Positions 34,981-46,877 of a DNA stretch of 58,414 nt are shown piece by piece (within the stretch, counting starts at the first letter, position 1; each line of letters opens with the position of its first letter). This stretch comes from a virus. The notes under the pieces were generated by a model, which was not told the DNA's origin, did not search any database, and worked only from the letters and a program-made list of their open reading frames with translations. The DNA lies in the IMG/VR virus record IMGVR_UViG_3300042882_000932, positions 1-58,414 of that record. The stretch is one strand, 5' to 3'. Both the position numbers and the translations under genes were made by a program.

Positions 34981-35434
34981 GGCAGACAGGTCAAAGGCTT
35001 TAACGCGTGCGAGGCGCAAGGCAGAAACGGCGCATCAACAGTTAAATGAAAAAACACAGATGCCGGGGTTTATCGATGAGTTAACCCAGCTTTGCGGCAA
35101 TCTATTGCGGCTTGCACAGAAATATGTGCCGCACGGCCCCGCCGCCTTTGCAGACGCGGCTGAAATAGTTCGCTGCGCTAGTACGTTAAAACTAATGGGT
35201 TTGACTGTAAATGTTAATGAGCGTTTTTCTGCCGCCGTAAATTCCGACAGCGAAATGCTTACGCCGCCTAATGATCATCGGCAGTTGCGGAACAAGGCTA
35301 TCGCCGGTTTTGCTACAATTGCAGATCTGACGGATAAACCAGCGGCAGTAGGTTCACAGGAATTTCAGCGCGGCGTACGTGAGGGCTATCGTAGGGCCAG
35401 CGACATCGCAATATCATTTCTCGAAGACATTTGA
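34946..35434 (+). CDS. Hypothetical protein
   Basis: This 162-residue protein has GAAAGGA in the tmk coding sequence before the ATG, giving a 35-base overlap. It has a long basic helix at the N-terminus (ADRSKALTRARRKAETAHQQL) and further helices throughout (LTQLCGNLLRLAQKYV, FADAAEIVRCASTLKLMG). It is all-alpha with no known motif. Function unknown. Confidence 0.58.
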   Translation: MTTVAATPTRLEADRSKALTRARRKAETAHQQLNEKTQMPGFIDELTQLCGNLLRLAQKYVPHGPAAFADAAEIVRCASTLKLMGLTVNVNERFSAAVNSDSEMLTPPNDHRQLRNKAIAGFATIADLTDKPAAVGSQEFQRGVREGYRRASDIAISFLEDI

Positions 35435-35446
35435 GGGTGAGCAATT

Positions 35447-35710
35447 ATGACGCAGCACATTCTAAATCAGCTGAATGACGAGAATCCAGACGCGGTATTG
35501 TTTGACAATATGCACGGGGCCCTCATTGGTTTTGGGGCCGCGGGGTATTTAAGTCCAGTGGCTATTTACAGCAAAAAACTTATGCTGGCTCAATTAATGC
35601 GTGACGGCTTATCGGCCGATGACGCGGAAGAGTATTTTTTGAGCAAATTTGTTGGGCTCTGGGCGGCAGACAATACGCCAGTAATTTTAGACGATACGCA
35701 GGGGGAGTAA
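35447..35710 (+). CDS. Small conserved phage protein
   Basis: This 87-residue protein reads LSPVAIYSKKLMLAQLMRDG, then LSADDAEEYFLSKFVGLWAA and NTPVILDD. The order P-V-A-(I/V)-Y ... D-G-(L/M)-(S/D)-x-(D/E)-E-A-x-E-Y-F ... V-G-x-W ... T-P is a common small phage/bacterial protein pattern of unknown function. It lies 12 bases after its upstream neighbour, with a GGGTGAG RBS. Confidence 0.65.
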   Translation: MTQHILNQLNDENPDAVLFDNMHGALIGFGAAGYLSPVAIYSKKLMLAQLMRDGLSADDAEEYFLSKFVGLWAADNTPVILDDTQGE

Positions 35711-35715
35711 CCGCG

Positions 35716-36021
35716 GTGGCCACAGTTGTTATAAACCAGCCTGATCACATAGAATTTAAGAATCTAGCGTCCAAGACGCCCGCAGATGAGGTACCAACTT
35801 TTGCGGCCCAGGCCGGTACGTGGCAAATCGGAAATAACGAAGAAACAGGTATAGTTCTGGATGTATTTGGAAAAGACCCCCCGCTGCTCCTCCCGCCCGA
35901 CGCACGAAAGTTAGCAAAATGGCTACTTCGTGTCGCTGACGATTTGGAGGGCGTTAAAACCGAAAAGAAGAAAAAGTCCCGGCGCCACTGGGAAGAGAAT
36001 GAAGACGAAAATGACTACTAG
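35716..36021 (+). CDS. Small hypothetical protein with basic/acidic tail
   Basis: This 101-residue protein starts at a GTG at 35716 shortly after the previous stop. A short beta region (GTWQIGNNEETGIVLDVFG) is followed by LPPDARKLAKWLLRVADDLE, a helix I associate with other small phage proteins, then a basic stretch EKKKKSRRHW and an acidic end. It precedes the first fibre gene by 14 bases. Function unknown. Confidence 0.6.
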   Translation: MATVVINQPDHIEFKNLASKTPADEVPTFAAQAGTWQIGNNEETGIVLDVFGKDPPLLLPPDARKLAKWLLRVADDLEGVKTEKKKKSRRHWEENEDENDY

Positions 36022-36035
36022 TGGGAGCCGGTTAA

Positions 36036-37016
36036 ATGACAGAAAAAAAGATTTCGGAACTGCCCGAAAAGCTGACGCCGATTTTAAATGACATTATTCC
36101 GCTTGTAGACACTCAAGACGCGGGTGGACTGGCGACAAAACGCACAACGTTATCGGCTATTGTTGCGTTAACTGGCGGTATTCCGTCTAGCGATAAGGGC
36201 GTGCCTAACGGCGTGGCGACGCTTAATAGTTCCGGCAAAGTCCCTACGGCGCAATTACCTGATATCGGTTTAGGTTCCACGGGGCCGTCTGGCCTTCAAG
36301 GGCTTCTAGGCTTACAAGGTATCACTGGCGTCACAGGAGCTACAGGCCCTGCCGGCGTTACTGGTGCTACAGGGTTTACCGGGCTAACCGGTCCGTCAGG
36401 TGCTAGCATTACCGGCCCAGTTGGCATTACTGGCACTACAGGGGCTACCGGGCCTGCCGGAGCGACAGGGGTTACTGGTGCTACAGGACTAACGGGTCCG
36501 TCAGGTGCTAGCGTAACAGGCCCGAGCGGCGCTACAGGTCCTGCTGGGGTCACAGGTGTTACTGGCGTAAGCGGCGTCAACGGTCCCACGGGTATCGGCG
36601 TAAGTGGCGTTACTGGTGTCACAGGTGCTACGGGCCCAGCTGGCGTTACGGGTGTCACAGGCCCAGTTGGCGCGACAGGCGTGACAGGCTTAAGTGCCGC
36701 AGACTCTATGTTTGAGTTTAACGTGACATTTTCCGGTGCGTCACCCGGCACTATTACAGGCCTACCAGCCGGGTGGTCATCAGCGATCTCTTCGAATGAC
36801 GTGACGATTACGCACACTGTCGGCAAAGAAGTTAAAGACGTTACTTATTGGGGTTACACCGCCGGTACAGACTTGTGGCACGCACGGTATCCGACATCCA
36901 CAAGCGAACTAACAATGACAGGAGCAACAAAAACGACAGCATTTAAAATTCGTATTTCGAATTCTGTCGTGTCATGCGATACGAACGGCACAGCGCGTAT
37001 TGTTTGTTTCTTCTAA
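36036..37016 (+). CDS. Collagen-like fibre protein
   Basis: This 326-residue protein begins [20 protein letters not shown] and [18 protein letters not shown], the usual virion-anchoring N-terminus of phage fibres (paralogous to the gene at 52579). Residues about 80-220 are uninterrupted Gly-X-Y triplets dominated by G-A-T, G-V-T and G-P-S/A, expected to form a collagen triple helix. A C-terminal globular tip of about 100 residues ([20 protein letters not shown] ... [15 protein letters not shown]) would trimerise or bind receptor. Thr in the Y position is typical of bacterial collagens such as BclA, where it is O-glycosylated. Confidence 0.85.
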   Translation: MTEKKISELPEKLTPILNDIIPLVDTQDAGGLATKRTTLSAIVALTGGIPSSDKGVPNGVATLNSSGKVPTAQLPDIGLGSTGPSGLQGLLGLQGITGVTGATGPAGVTGATGFTGLTGPSGASITGPVGITGTTGATGPAGATGVTGATGLTGPSGASVTGPSGATGPAGVTGVTGVSGVNGPTGIGVSGVTGVTGATGPAGVTGVTGPVGATGVTGLSAADSMFEFNVTFSGASPGTITGLPAGWSSAISSNDVTITHTVGKEVKDVTYWGYTAGTDLWHARYPTSTSELTMTGATKTTAFKIRISNSVVSCDTNGTARIVCFF

Positions 37017-37029
37017 CAGCAAAGCCTGA

Positions 37030-39818
<2,789 letters not shown>

Positions 39819-39819
<1 letters not shown>

Positions 39820-40100
39820 TGGGGACAATTTCTGGCGGCATCAATTTGGGTGCGCCCATTTTGCCTGCTACCGAAGAGGATATTTTTCCCACGCATGATG
39901 CGCAATACGGTAAAGGTGGTTATCGGGCCGTACCCAGTGTTGCCGCCCGTGATGCCATTCCGGTTGCACGGCTTGCGGTTGGGTCAATTGTTAAAACTAT
40001 GGATACGGGCACGAACTGGATCGTCACGGCAATTTTAAATATAGCTGGACAAGATACGCCCCAGTGGGAAGCCGAACAAACAGACGGCGGCACGTTCTAA
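39819..40100 (+). CDS. Small fibre-associated protein
   Basis: This 93-residue protein starts at an ATG sharing a base with the upstream stop. It contains DAQYGKGGYRAVPSVAARDAIPVARLAVGSIVKTM in two adjoining segments; the Y-G-x-G-G-Y-R-x-V ... R-D-A-I-P motif is common in phage proteins next to tail-fibre genes. It ends in TDGGTF, the same residues that end the giant fibre downstream (IDGGTF). It is probably a virion or fibre assembly component. Confidence 0.65.
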
Positions 40101-40102
40101 TT

Positions 40103-40111
40103 TGCTATACT
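40103..40111 (+). promoter_or_regulatory. Putative extended -10 promoter for giant fibre gene
   Basis: TGCTATACT matches an extended -10 element (TG-N-TATAAT) with one mismatch. It lies in the 47-base gap before the gene at 40148. No -35 box is evident, as is usual for extended -10 promoters. AAAAAGG at 40134-40140 gives a good RBS 7 bases before the ATG. The same core appears at 1757 and, weaker, at 15215 and 52536. Confidence 0.45.
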
Positions 40112-40147
40112 GCTAGTAGTGTGTAACCCCAACAAAAAGGTATTTCA

Positions 40148-43100
40148 ATGTCTAACGTATTACGTATTAAGCGTCGCGCGTCAAACCAGTCAGCAGCGGC
40201 CCCTGGCAACAACGTTTTACGTAATGCTGAACTTGCCTTTAACGAGGCGTCTAACACGCTGTACTACGGCCGCGGCGGCGACGCTACTGGGACTAACGCT
40301 AACGCAATACCGTTAGCCATCACGGGCGACGGCGCCGTATGGACGGGCACGGCCACCTTCGGTGCAGTAAATACGACTGGTAAGTTATCAGTTGGCGACG
40401 AGGCGTACGCCTACACGAACACATATCCGCCTGCCACTACGGGCGCACAAGGTGGAAAACTGTTGTCGACTACAGAGTATGTCGATGACGCTGTTGCACG
40501 TAGTGCCGGTGCGGGTATGTCGTTGCACCCTGTGGCCGCAGACTGTGCGACGACAGTGCCGCTTATCGCGGGCAGTCCGTATGACAACCTGCAAGGTTTC
40601 TCAAACGTAAAAGTGGCGGTACCGCAACCAGGGTCTATGGCTGACGGGCTAGCGCTGTACGAATTACGCGGCCTGCCGACAATCCCAAATCAATCGGTAA
40701 CGTTGGTGGCAGGCGATCGCGTACTGATCATGGGGCACTTAGATCCCCTGAAAAAAGGTATTTGGAAAATACCTGCCGGCGCGACAGCAACAACCGGCGA
40801 TTGGACGCGTGAGACAGGCGAGACAGAAGCTTCAAACTTTGCGGTCGGCGCACGTGTTTTCGTCACAAACGGTACTTACGCTAATTACACTTTTGAAGTA
40901 GCGCAGAGCCCCGTGGAGCCGACGGCCACTGTACCTTTTGGTTTTACGAATCTTAATTTCAATGCAAACAAAACAACCGCCCCGAGTAGTGTGCCTGCCG
41001 GCGGTGCAGTTTTGTTTAAGCGTATTGCGCGTGCAAAAAGCGATTACTATCAAATTATTAACGGTAAAGTTGTTGTAGACGGCGTAACGCTCAATCAAAA
41101 TGATCATTTCATCTGGACGCCAAAAAACAATAATCCGGGCGGGCACAATCTGACCGCATATGGTTACGTCGGCGCAGGCAGCGGGGACGAAGGCGGCGAA
41201 TACGACAATGCTCGCGCGGGTATTTATCGCGTCAATTACTCTAGGTCGACCGGCGGTGACCCGTACAACGTGATAGTGCGTGCACGTGATTTAAACACAA
41301 GCGAAGAACTGCAGTTAGCACACAACACCAAAGTGCTGGTTCGCGAGGGCGCGGTAAACAAGAACACCATATTCACAATTACGACGGGTCCGTCTTTTGT
41401 GATGGATTCAAATGTTGCGACGTTTGACAACGCCACCGCGTTTAATGCCACGACTGGTTCGTTTGCCGGTGTTCCGATTATTGACGGCTACCAAACTGTC
41501 GAAGAGCAGCGCGATGGTAGCAACAACATTACACGTCTTGGCAGCGTTATTCTCGTAAAAAATGAAGTGGAGCCGAAAACAAACGGGCTCTACTACATTC
41601 CAAAACCAACGGCGCCTGAGACCGCCGCAAATGTTACCTGGATTCGTCACTCTACGGCTGATGCAACCGGTGAACTTGTTTACGGTACTTATATTCGCGT
41701 AAAGTTCGGCAACGTAAATAAAAATAGCGGGTTTGTTCAGGTCACAAACATTGACCCGCTAGTAATTGATTCAGCAAGCGGTGACGCGCTTGTTTTTGAG
41801 TCTCCGCAGGCCTTGCTTGACTTCCGTGCCGGTCTCGGTCTCGGCCGTAACGACCGTACTTTTTATGTGAAGACAGCCGGCTCGGATCGTATCGTTGTCA
41901 ATGAGACTGGTGTCGATCTAGCACAAATGCCTAACGGTGGCGTTTTCAACGACATCACTGTCGCAACAGATCCCGCGAATATCAGCACGGCCTACATACT
42001 GGTGCACGCTGATAAGTACGGTCGCGTAACTGCCGAGAGCAAAGACACTATTACTGCTACTGACCTGCGCAATGCAGTAGTAGGAGACGGCATTACCGGC
42101 GACACCACCGGTACCGTCAATCTTGTGTTCTCTGAAAGCCCGGCGTTGACTGGCACGCCCACAGCGCCGACCCAGTCGGCAAATAACAATAGCACAGCAA
42201 TTGCGACCACCGCTTATGTCGATGCGGCGGCATCCGCTGCCACAGTCACTGCGGGCAATGGTTTAACGCAAACTACTCCGGGCACAATTGACGTTGCTTC
42301 TACCGGCAACGGCTCGTTAACGGTAAGTGCAAACTCTATAAACCTTACTGGCAGCGTCATTGCGACCGTCGGCACGTACAGAAGCGTAACTGTGGACACC
42401 TACGGTCGCGTCACTGCCGGCACAAACCCGACAACTCTTTCTGGCTATGGCATTACAGATGCGTTATCGAACAGTGCTACGTCGACGCAAAGCGGTTACT
42501 TCGGCGACATTTACCTTTATGACGACAGTTCGCCGTCGCATTACCTGCAGGTTACAAATTCGGCTAATTTAACAGCCGCCCGTACGTTCAGCATTAATGT
42601 CAATGATGGTAGTCGCACGTTGTCGCTCAGCGGCAATCTCACCGCCTCGGCTGACGCCACGGTTTCGGGAACAAATACCGGCGATCAAACTATTACGCTG
42701 ACTGGCGACGTAACGGGTAGTGGCACAGGTAGTTTTGTAACCACGCTTTCTGCCTCTGGTGCCACAGCCGGCACCTACCGCTCTGTAACGGTAGACGCTA
42801 AGGGTCGTGTCACCGCTGGCACAAACCCGACAACACTTTCGGGTTACGGCATTACGGACGCTTACACGTCTGCCCAGGTCGACTCGCTCGTACAGGGTCT
42901 AGACGTCAAGGCGTCTGTCAAAGCGGCGTCTACCGGTAATCTGACGTTGTCAGGCGCACAAACTGTCGACGGCGTTTCTCTCGTTGCCGGCGACCGTGTG
43001 CTTGTTAAAGACCAGACAACAACAAACCAGAACGGTATTTATTCGGTAGCGGCTGGCGCGTGGACACGGGCTACTGATTTTGATGCTTGGACAGAAATTC

Positions 43101-45700
43101 CGGGTGCGTTCTTCTTCGTCGAGCAAGGTACAGTAAACGGCGACAATGGCTGGGTATGCACGGCCGACGCAAACGGCACACTAGGTTCTACCGCCGTTAC
43201 ATTTTCGCAGTTCAGCGGTGCTGGGCAAATTACGGCCGGTACGGGGCTTTCAAAGTCTGGCAACACTCTTAACATTTCCAACACGACGGTCACCGGTGCA
43301 GCATACGGTTCTGCGTCGCAGGTTGCTACGTTCACCGTCAACTCGCAGGGGCAGTTAACAGCCGCTGCTAACGTCGCGATCGCTATTGCGTCTGGTGCTG
43401 TATCCGGTTTAGCGGCCTCGGCCACTACTGACACCACGAATGCTAGTAACATTTCTAGTGGCACGCTTAACGCACTTCGGCTCCCAGCGTTTAGTGGCGA
43501 CGCCACCAGCACTGCTGGTTCGTCTGCCCTGACGTTGGCCAACAGTGGTGTCACGGCCGCGGCTTATGGTAGTGCTTCTAGCGTTGCTACTTTTACGGTC
43601 GACGTTAAGGGTCGTTTAACGGCTGCTGCCACAACAGCGATCGCTATCTCCGCTGGCGCTGTATCGGGGCTTGCTGCATCGGCTACCACTGATACAACCA
43701 ACGCCTCTAATATCTCCAGTGGTACGCTCAACGCACTTCGACTCCCGGCTTTCTCTGGGGACGCTACCAGCACTGCTGGTTCATCTGCCTTAACTTTAGC
43801 TACAGTTGCCTCTGCCGGCACTTACAAGTCGGTAACTATAGACGTTAAAGGCCGAGTCACGAGCGGTACGAATCCGTCGACACTTGCTGGCTATGGCATT
43901 ACGGACGCACAACCGCTGGACGGTGACCTGACGGCTATTGCTGGTTTAACCGGAACGAGCGGCTTTCTTAAAAAGACAGCTGCGGATACGTGGACACTCG
44001 ATACCGCCGGCTATTTAACTGCAAATCAAAATATTACGCTGACTGGCGATGCTACCGGTTCCGGAACAACAAGTATTACCGTCACGCTTGCTAACAGTGG
44101 CGTCACGGGCGGCACCTACCGCTCTGTAACGGTAGACGCTAAGGGTCGCGTTACCGCTGGCACAAACCCGACAACGCTTTCGGGTTATGGTATTACGGAC
44201 GCGTTGTCTAACAGCACCACTTCGGTTCAAAACGGTTACTTCGGCGACATTTACCTTTATGACGACAGTTCGCCGTCGCATTACCTGCAGGTTACAAATT
44301 CGGCAAACCTAACGGCTGCTCGGTCGTTAAGCGTAAACGTCAACGACGCTAACCGCACAATATCGCTCAGCGGCGATTTTACTGTTTCTTCAACTGCTTC
44401 TGTGGCGGGAACAAATACCGGCGACCAGACTATTACACTGACTGGTGACGTAACAGGTAGCGGTACGGGTAGCTTTGCAGCCACGCTTTCTAATTCTGGT
44501 GCCACAGCCGGTACTTATCGATCTGTAACGGTAGACGCTAAGGGTCGTGTCACCGCCGGTACAAACCCGACAACGCTTTCGGGTTACGGTATTACGGATG
44601 CTTACACGGCTGCTCAAGTTGACGCGCTCGTACAGGGTCTGGATGTAAAAGCGTCTGTGAAGGCATCAACGACTGCTAACATCGCGTCGTTGTCAGGCGC
44701 ACAAACTGTCGACGGCGTTTCTCTCGTTGCCGGCGACCGTGTGCTTGTTAAAGACCAGACAACAACAAATCAAAACGGTATTTACGTCGTAGCAGCCGGT
44801 GCGTGGACACGCGCCACCGACTTTGACGTATGGACAGAAGTTCCAGGCGCGTTTACGTTTGTCGAGCAGGGAACAACAAATGCTGACAGCGGTTGGGTAT
44901 GCACTGCTGACGCAGGCGGTACAGTAGGGTCTAATGCTATTACGTTCTCGCAGTTTAGCGGTGCTGGGCAAATTACGGCCGGTACGGGGCTTTCAAAGTC
45001 TGGTAATACGCTCAGCATCGCCAACACGACGGTCACCGGTGCAGCATACGGTTCTGCGTCGCAGGTTGCTACGTTCACCGTCAACTCGCAGGGGCAGTTA
45101 ACCGCCGCTGCTTCGACTACGATCGCCATCGCCTCTAGCGCTGTATCCGGTTTAGCCGCCTCGGCCACGACCGACACCACGAATGCCTCTAATATCTCCA
45201 GTGGCACGCTTAACGCACTTCGGCTCCCAGCGTTTAGTGGCGACGCCACCAGCACTGCTGGTTCGTCTGCCCTGACGTTGGCCAACAGTGGTGTTACGGC
45301 CGCATCTTATGGTAGTGCTTCCAGCGTTGCTACTTTTACGGTCGACGTTAAGGGTCGTTTAACGGCTGCGTCCACAACAGCGATCGCTATTGGGGTAGCT
45401 GCGGTGTCTGGTGCCGCCGCCGTAGCGTCAAACAACGCGTTTACCGGCGCGAACACCTTCTACAACGCGACTGGGCAAACATTTGGCACCGCGACGGCTG
45501 CACAGGACGGCGTAATCATTGCCGGACGAGCCGGCGGCTCGGGAACGCTTCGCGTAACCATGCAGCCGACGACGTTAACGACGGCGAGAACATTAACGCT
45601 GCCTGACGAGACCGGCACTGTCCTTACAACAGCGTCTACTACCAATTTTTGCACGGCTTTTGCTAACGCCGATTGCACTATTGACGGCGGAACTTTCTAA
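40148..45700 (+). CDS. Giant repetitive tail fibre (1850 aa)
   Basis: The N-terminus NVLRIKRRASNQSAAAPGNN and AELAFNEASNTLYYGRG is the usual head of phage fibre proteins. Residues about 120-640 hold repeated beta units with V-(S/T)-L-V-A-G-D-R-V-L-(I/V) and (G/N)-x-I-(W/Y)-x-(I/V) motifs. The rest is a long array of fibre repeats of the Y-R-S-V-T-V-D-x-(K/Y)-G-R-V-T-A-G-T-N-P-T-T type, ending GYGITDA. A unit of about 580 residues is present twice. The C-terminus (SGAAAVASNNAFTGANTF to LTLPDETGTVLTTAS) is a common fibre ending, here followed by NFCTAFANADCTIDGGTF with two Cys. It is expected to form a trimeric adsorption fibre. Confidence 0.88.
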   Translation: MSNVLRIKRRASNQSAAAPGNNVLRNAELAFNEASNTLYYGRGGDATGTNANAIPLAITGDGAVWTGTATFGAVNTTGKLSVGDEAYAYTNTYPPATTGAQGGKLLSTTEYVDDAVARSAGAGMSLHPVAADCATTVPLIAGSPYDNLQGFSNVKVAVPQPGSMADGLALYELRGLPTIPNQSVTLVAGDRVLIMGHLDPLKKGIWKIPAGATATTGDWTRETGETEASNFAVGARVFVTNGTYANYTFEVAQSPVEPTATVPFGFTNLNFNANKTTAPSSVPAGGAVLFKRIARAKSDYYQIINGKVVVDGVTLNQNDHFIWTPKNNNPGGHNLTAYGYVGAGSGDEGGEYDNARAGIYRVNYSRSTGGDPYNVIVRARDLNTSEELQLAHNTKVLVREGAVNKNTIFTITTGPSFVMDSNVATFDNATAFNATTGSFAGVPIIDGYQTVEEQRDGSNNITRLGSVILVKNEVEPKTNGLYYIPKPTAPETAANVTWIRHSTADATGELVYGTYIRVKFGNVNKNSGFVQVTNIDPLVIDSASGDALVFESPQALLDFRAGLGLGRNDRTFYVKTAGSDRIVVNETGVDLAQMPNGGVFNDITVATDPANISTAYILVHADKYGRVTAESKDTITATDLRNAVVGDGITGDTTGTVNLVFSESPALTGTPTAPTQSANNNSTAIATTAYVDAAASAATVTAGNGLTQTTPGTIDVASTGNGSLTVSANSINLTGSVIATVGTYRSVTVDTYGRVTAGTNPTTLSGYGITDALSNSATSTQSGYFGDIYLYDDSSPSHYLQVTNSANLTAARTFSINVNDGSRTLSLSGNLTASADATVSGTNTGDQTITLTGDVTGSGTGSFVTTLSASGATAGTYRSVTVDAKGRVTAGTNPTTLSGYGITDAYTSAQVDSLVQGLDVKASVKAASTGNLTLSGAQTVDGVSLVAGDRVLVKDQTTTNQNGIYSVAAGAWTRATDFDAWTEIPGAFFFVEQGTVNGDNGWVCTADANGTLGSTAVTFSQFSGAGQITAGTGLSKSGNTLNISNTTVTGAAYGSASQVATFTVNSQGQLTAAANVAIAIASGAVSGLAASATTDTTNASNISSGTLNALRLPAFSGDATSTAGSSALTLANSGVTAAAYGSASSVATFTVDVKGRLTAAATTAIAISAGAVSGLAASATTDTTNASNISSGTLNALRLPAFSGDATSTAGSSALTLATVASAGTYKSVTIDVKGRVTSGTNPSTLAGYGITDAQPLDGDLTAIAGLTGTSGFLKKTAADTWTLDTAGYLTANQNITLTGDATGSGTTSITVTLANSGVTGGTYRSVTVDAKGRVTAGTNPTTLSGYGITDALSNSTTSVQNGYFGDIYLYDDSSPSHYLQVTNSANLTAARSLSVNVNDANRTISLSGDFTVSSTASVAGTNTGDQTITLTGDVTGSGTGSFAATLSNSGATAGTYRSVTVDAKGRVTAGTNPTTLSGYGITDAYTAAQVDALVQGLDVKASVKASTTANIASLSGAQTVDGVSLVAGDRVLVKDQTTTNQNGIYVVAAGAWTRATDFDVWTEVPGAFTFVEQGTTNADSGWVCTADAGGTVGSNAITFSQFSGAGQITAGTGLSKSGNTLSIANTTVTGAAYGSASQVATFTVNSQGQLTAAASTTIAIASSAVSGLAASATTDTTNASNISSGTLNALRLPAFSGDATSTAGSSALTLANSGVTAASYGSASSVATFTVDVKGRLTAASTTAIAIGVAAVSGAAAVASNNAFTGANTFYNATGQTFGTATAAQDGVIIAGRAGGSGTLRVTMQPTTLTTARTLTLPDETGTVLTTASTTNFCTAFANADCTIDGGTF
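42361..45300 (+). repeat. 1.74 kb-spaced direct duplication inside the giant fibre gene
   Basis: The segment from about 42361 to 43560 recurs from about 44101 to 45300. Long identical DNA stretches are spaced by 1740 bases (for example GGTTACTTCGGCGACATT at 42494 and 44234). The spacing becomes 1743 after a one-codon insertion before the ...SGAQTVDGVSLVAG segment. Shorter partial copies (ATTDTTNASNISSGTLNALR) occur three times. The high DNA identity points to recent duplication or gene conversion. Confidence 0.8.
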
Positions 45701-45723
45701 GTTTTAGACCTTAAAAATAGCCC

Positions 45724-45767
45724 TTGATGCTTTTGCTTATTCCGGTTAATATTCGGAAAAGCGGAGG
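45724..45767 (+). promoter_or_regulatory. Possible promoter and RBS before 45780
   Basis: TTGATG (45724-45729), a 17-base spacer and TAATAT (45747-45752) make a moderate sigma70-like pair in the 79-base gap. A small TTCCG/CGGAA inverted repeat overlaps it. GGAGG at 45763-45767 is 12 bases before the ATG at 45780, which is slightly long; AAGAG nearer the ATG may contribute. Confidence 0.3.
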
Positions 45768-45779
45768 TAAAAGAGCTGT

Positions 45780-46502
45780 ATGTCTAACACGATTCTTATC
45801 AAGAAAAGCAGTACCGCTGCTGCTCAGCCTACCGCCGGGCAACTCTCTGCGGGCGAACTGGCTATCAATACAGCCGACGGCAGGTTGTTCGCCAAGAACT
45901 CTGCCGGGACTGTCGTTAATCTTCCCGTTACCAGCATCAGCGGGCAGGCTATTACGCCGGCGTCTGTCGGGGCTACCGGTAATGTCGCAGGTTCTACACT
46001 CACGTCGAGCGTGGCCGTGGGTACCGCGCCGCTTGCGGTTACCTCTACCACTGTCTGCACGAACTTAAATGCTGATACCGTAGACGGCCAGCACGCGAGT
46101 GCCTTTGCCGCAGCGCAGTCATTTACCGCCATCAATGCGAACACAGTTACATTGACTGCTGCCCGTGACGCGTTTTATAGATACACTGTTATTTCGCCTG
46201 TCACAATAACGCTACCGACGGCAAGTCTATTAAATGGCGATATTGTGTGCATTTTAGTTGGAACGTATGCTTCCGGTTCTTTGACGGTATCCGGCGCCCA
46301 AACCGGGACAGACGTTCTTTCAGCGGCCGGGCAAAAAGTTACGTATCAGTACGTTTCCGGCCTTGGTGGCGGCTGGTATAAGTTACCGGTCGACGTGCAC
46401 ACACATTCTGCCGCCGACATCACAACAGGTACTGTCGCGAACGAGAGACTACCTACCGGCAACAGGCTTTCTGGGTATTGTGCTGGAATCTTTTTTGGAT
46501 AA
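45780..46502 (+). CDS. Tail fibre protein
   Basis: This 240-residue protein begins NTILIKKSSTAAAQPTAGQL then SAGELAINTADGRLFAKNSA, the standard N-terminal attachment segment of phage tail fibres. A central part LNADTVDGQHASAFAAAQSF (typical fibre V-D-G-x-H-A motif) leads into a beta domain (YRYTVISPVTITLPTASLLN). The C-terminus HTHSAADITTGTVANERLP is the widespread fibre H-x-H-S-A-(A/S)-D-I-T-x-G-x-(V/I) motif. It lies between the giant fibre and the LamG adhesin pair. Confidence 0.82.
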   Translation: MSNTILIKKSSTAAAQPTAGQLSAGELAINTADGRLFAKNSAGTVVNLPVTSISGQAITPASVGATGNVAGSTLTSSVAVGTAPLAVTSTTVCTNLNADTVDGQHASAFAAAQSFTAINANTVTLTAARDAFYRYTVISPVTITLPTASLLNGDIVCILVGTYASGSLTVSGAQTGTDVLSAAGQKVTYQYVSGLGGGWYKLPVDVHTHSAADITTGTVANERLPTGNRLSGYCAGIFFG

Positions 46503-46505
46503 ACA

Positions 46506-46877
46506 ATGGCTGCACCAAATCTACAGGCTCCGACAACAGTCACTGGCAAGACGACGTACGTGTCCTTGTCTTCAACGAGCGAAACGACGCTGCTGTCAAA
46601 CGCTGCGTCTAGCAATAAAGCACTACGTATTGCTAACATAACCGTAGCGAACACTTCTGCTACCACCAGCGCGTCTATTGCCGCAAAAATCTATACGGCC
46701 GCGAGCGCTGGTACGGGTTACGCCCTTGCCGCTACGGTAACTGTACCCGTAGGCGCTGTTGTTATTTTAGTTGGCAAAGAAAATCCGGTGTGGCTGGAAG
46801 AAAACAAGCGCATCACAGTTACAGCTGGCACAGCAAGTATTCTTGACGTTGTTTGCTCGTATGAAGAGGTTGCCTAA
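46506..46877 (+). CDS. Small virion protein, paralogue of N-domain at 54267
   Basis: This 123-residue beta-rich protein is colinear by eye with residues 1-129 of the product at 54267: TTVTGKTTYVSLSSTSETTL aligns to TTLYGRTNYLNVTDYNQILV, RIANITVANTS to KINSLFIANKD, VTVPVGAVVILVGKENPVWL to ITVPRDATLIAVCRDNPIYL, and VVCSYEEVA to VSYEFIAD. Here the domain stands alone and is followed by a one-base overlap with the LamG gene. It is probably an attachment or spacer subunit of a fibre. Function is otherwise unknown. Confidence 0.65.
   Translation: MAAPNLQAPTTVTGKTTYVSLSSTSETTLLSNAASSNKALRIANITVANTSATTSASIAAKIYTAASAGTGYALAATVTVPVGAVVILVGKENPVWLEENKRITVTAGTASILDVVCSYEEVA

Noticed and set aside
43039-45285. 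Minus-strand open frames of 167-171 residues repeated in the giant fibre gene
   Set aside because: They occur twice only because the plus-strand fibre repeat is duplicated. They have no RBS and no known motif, and overlap a strong coding frame.
45724-45767. TTCCG/CGGAA hairpin as terminator of the giant fibre gene
   Set aside because: The stem is only five pairs with a nine-base loop and no T run after it. A promoter or leader structure is at least as likely.
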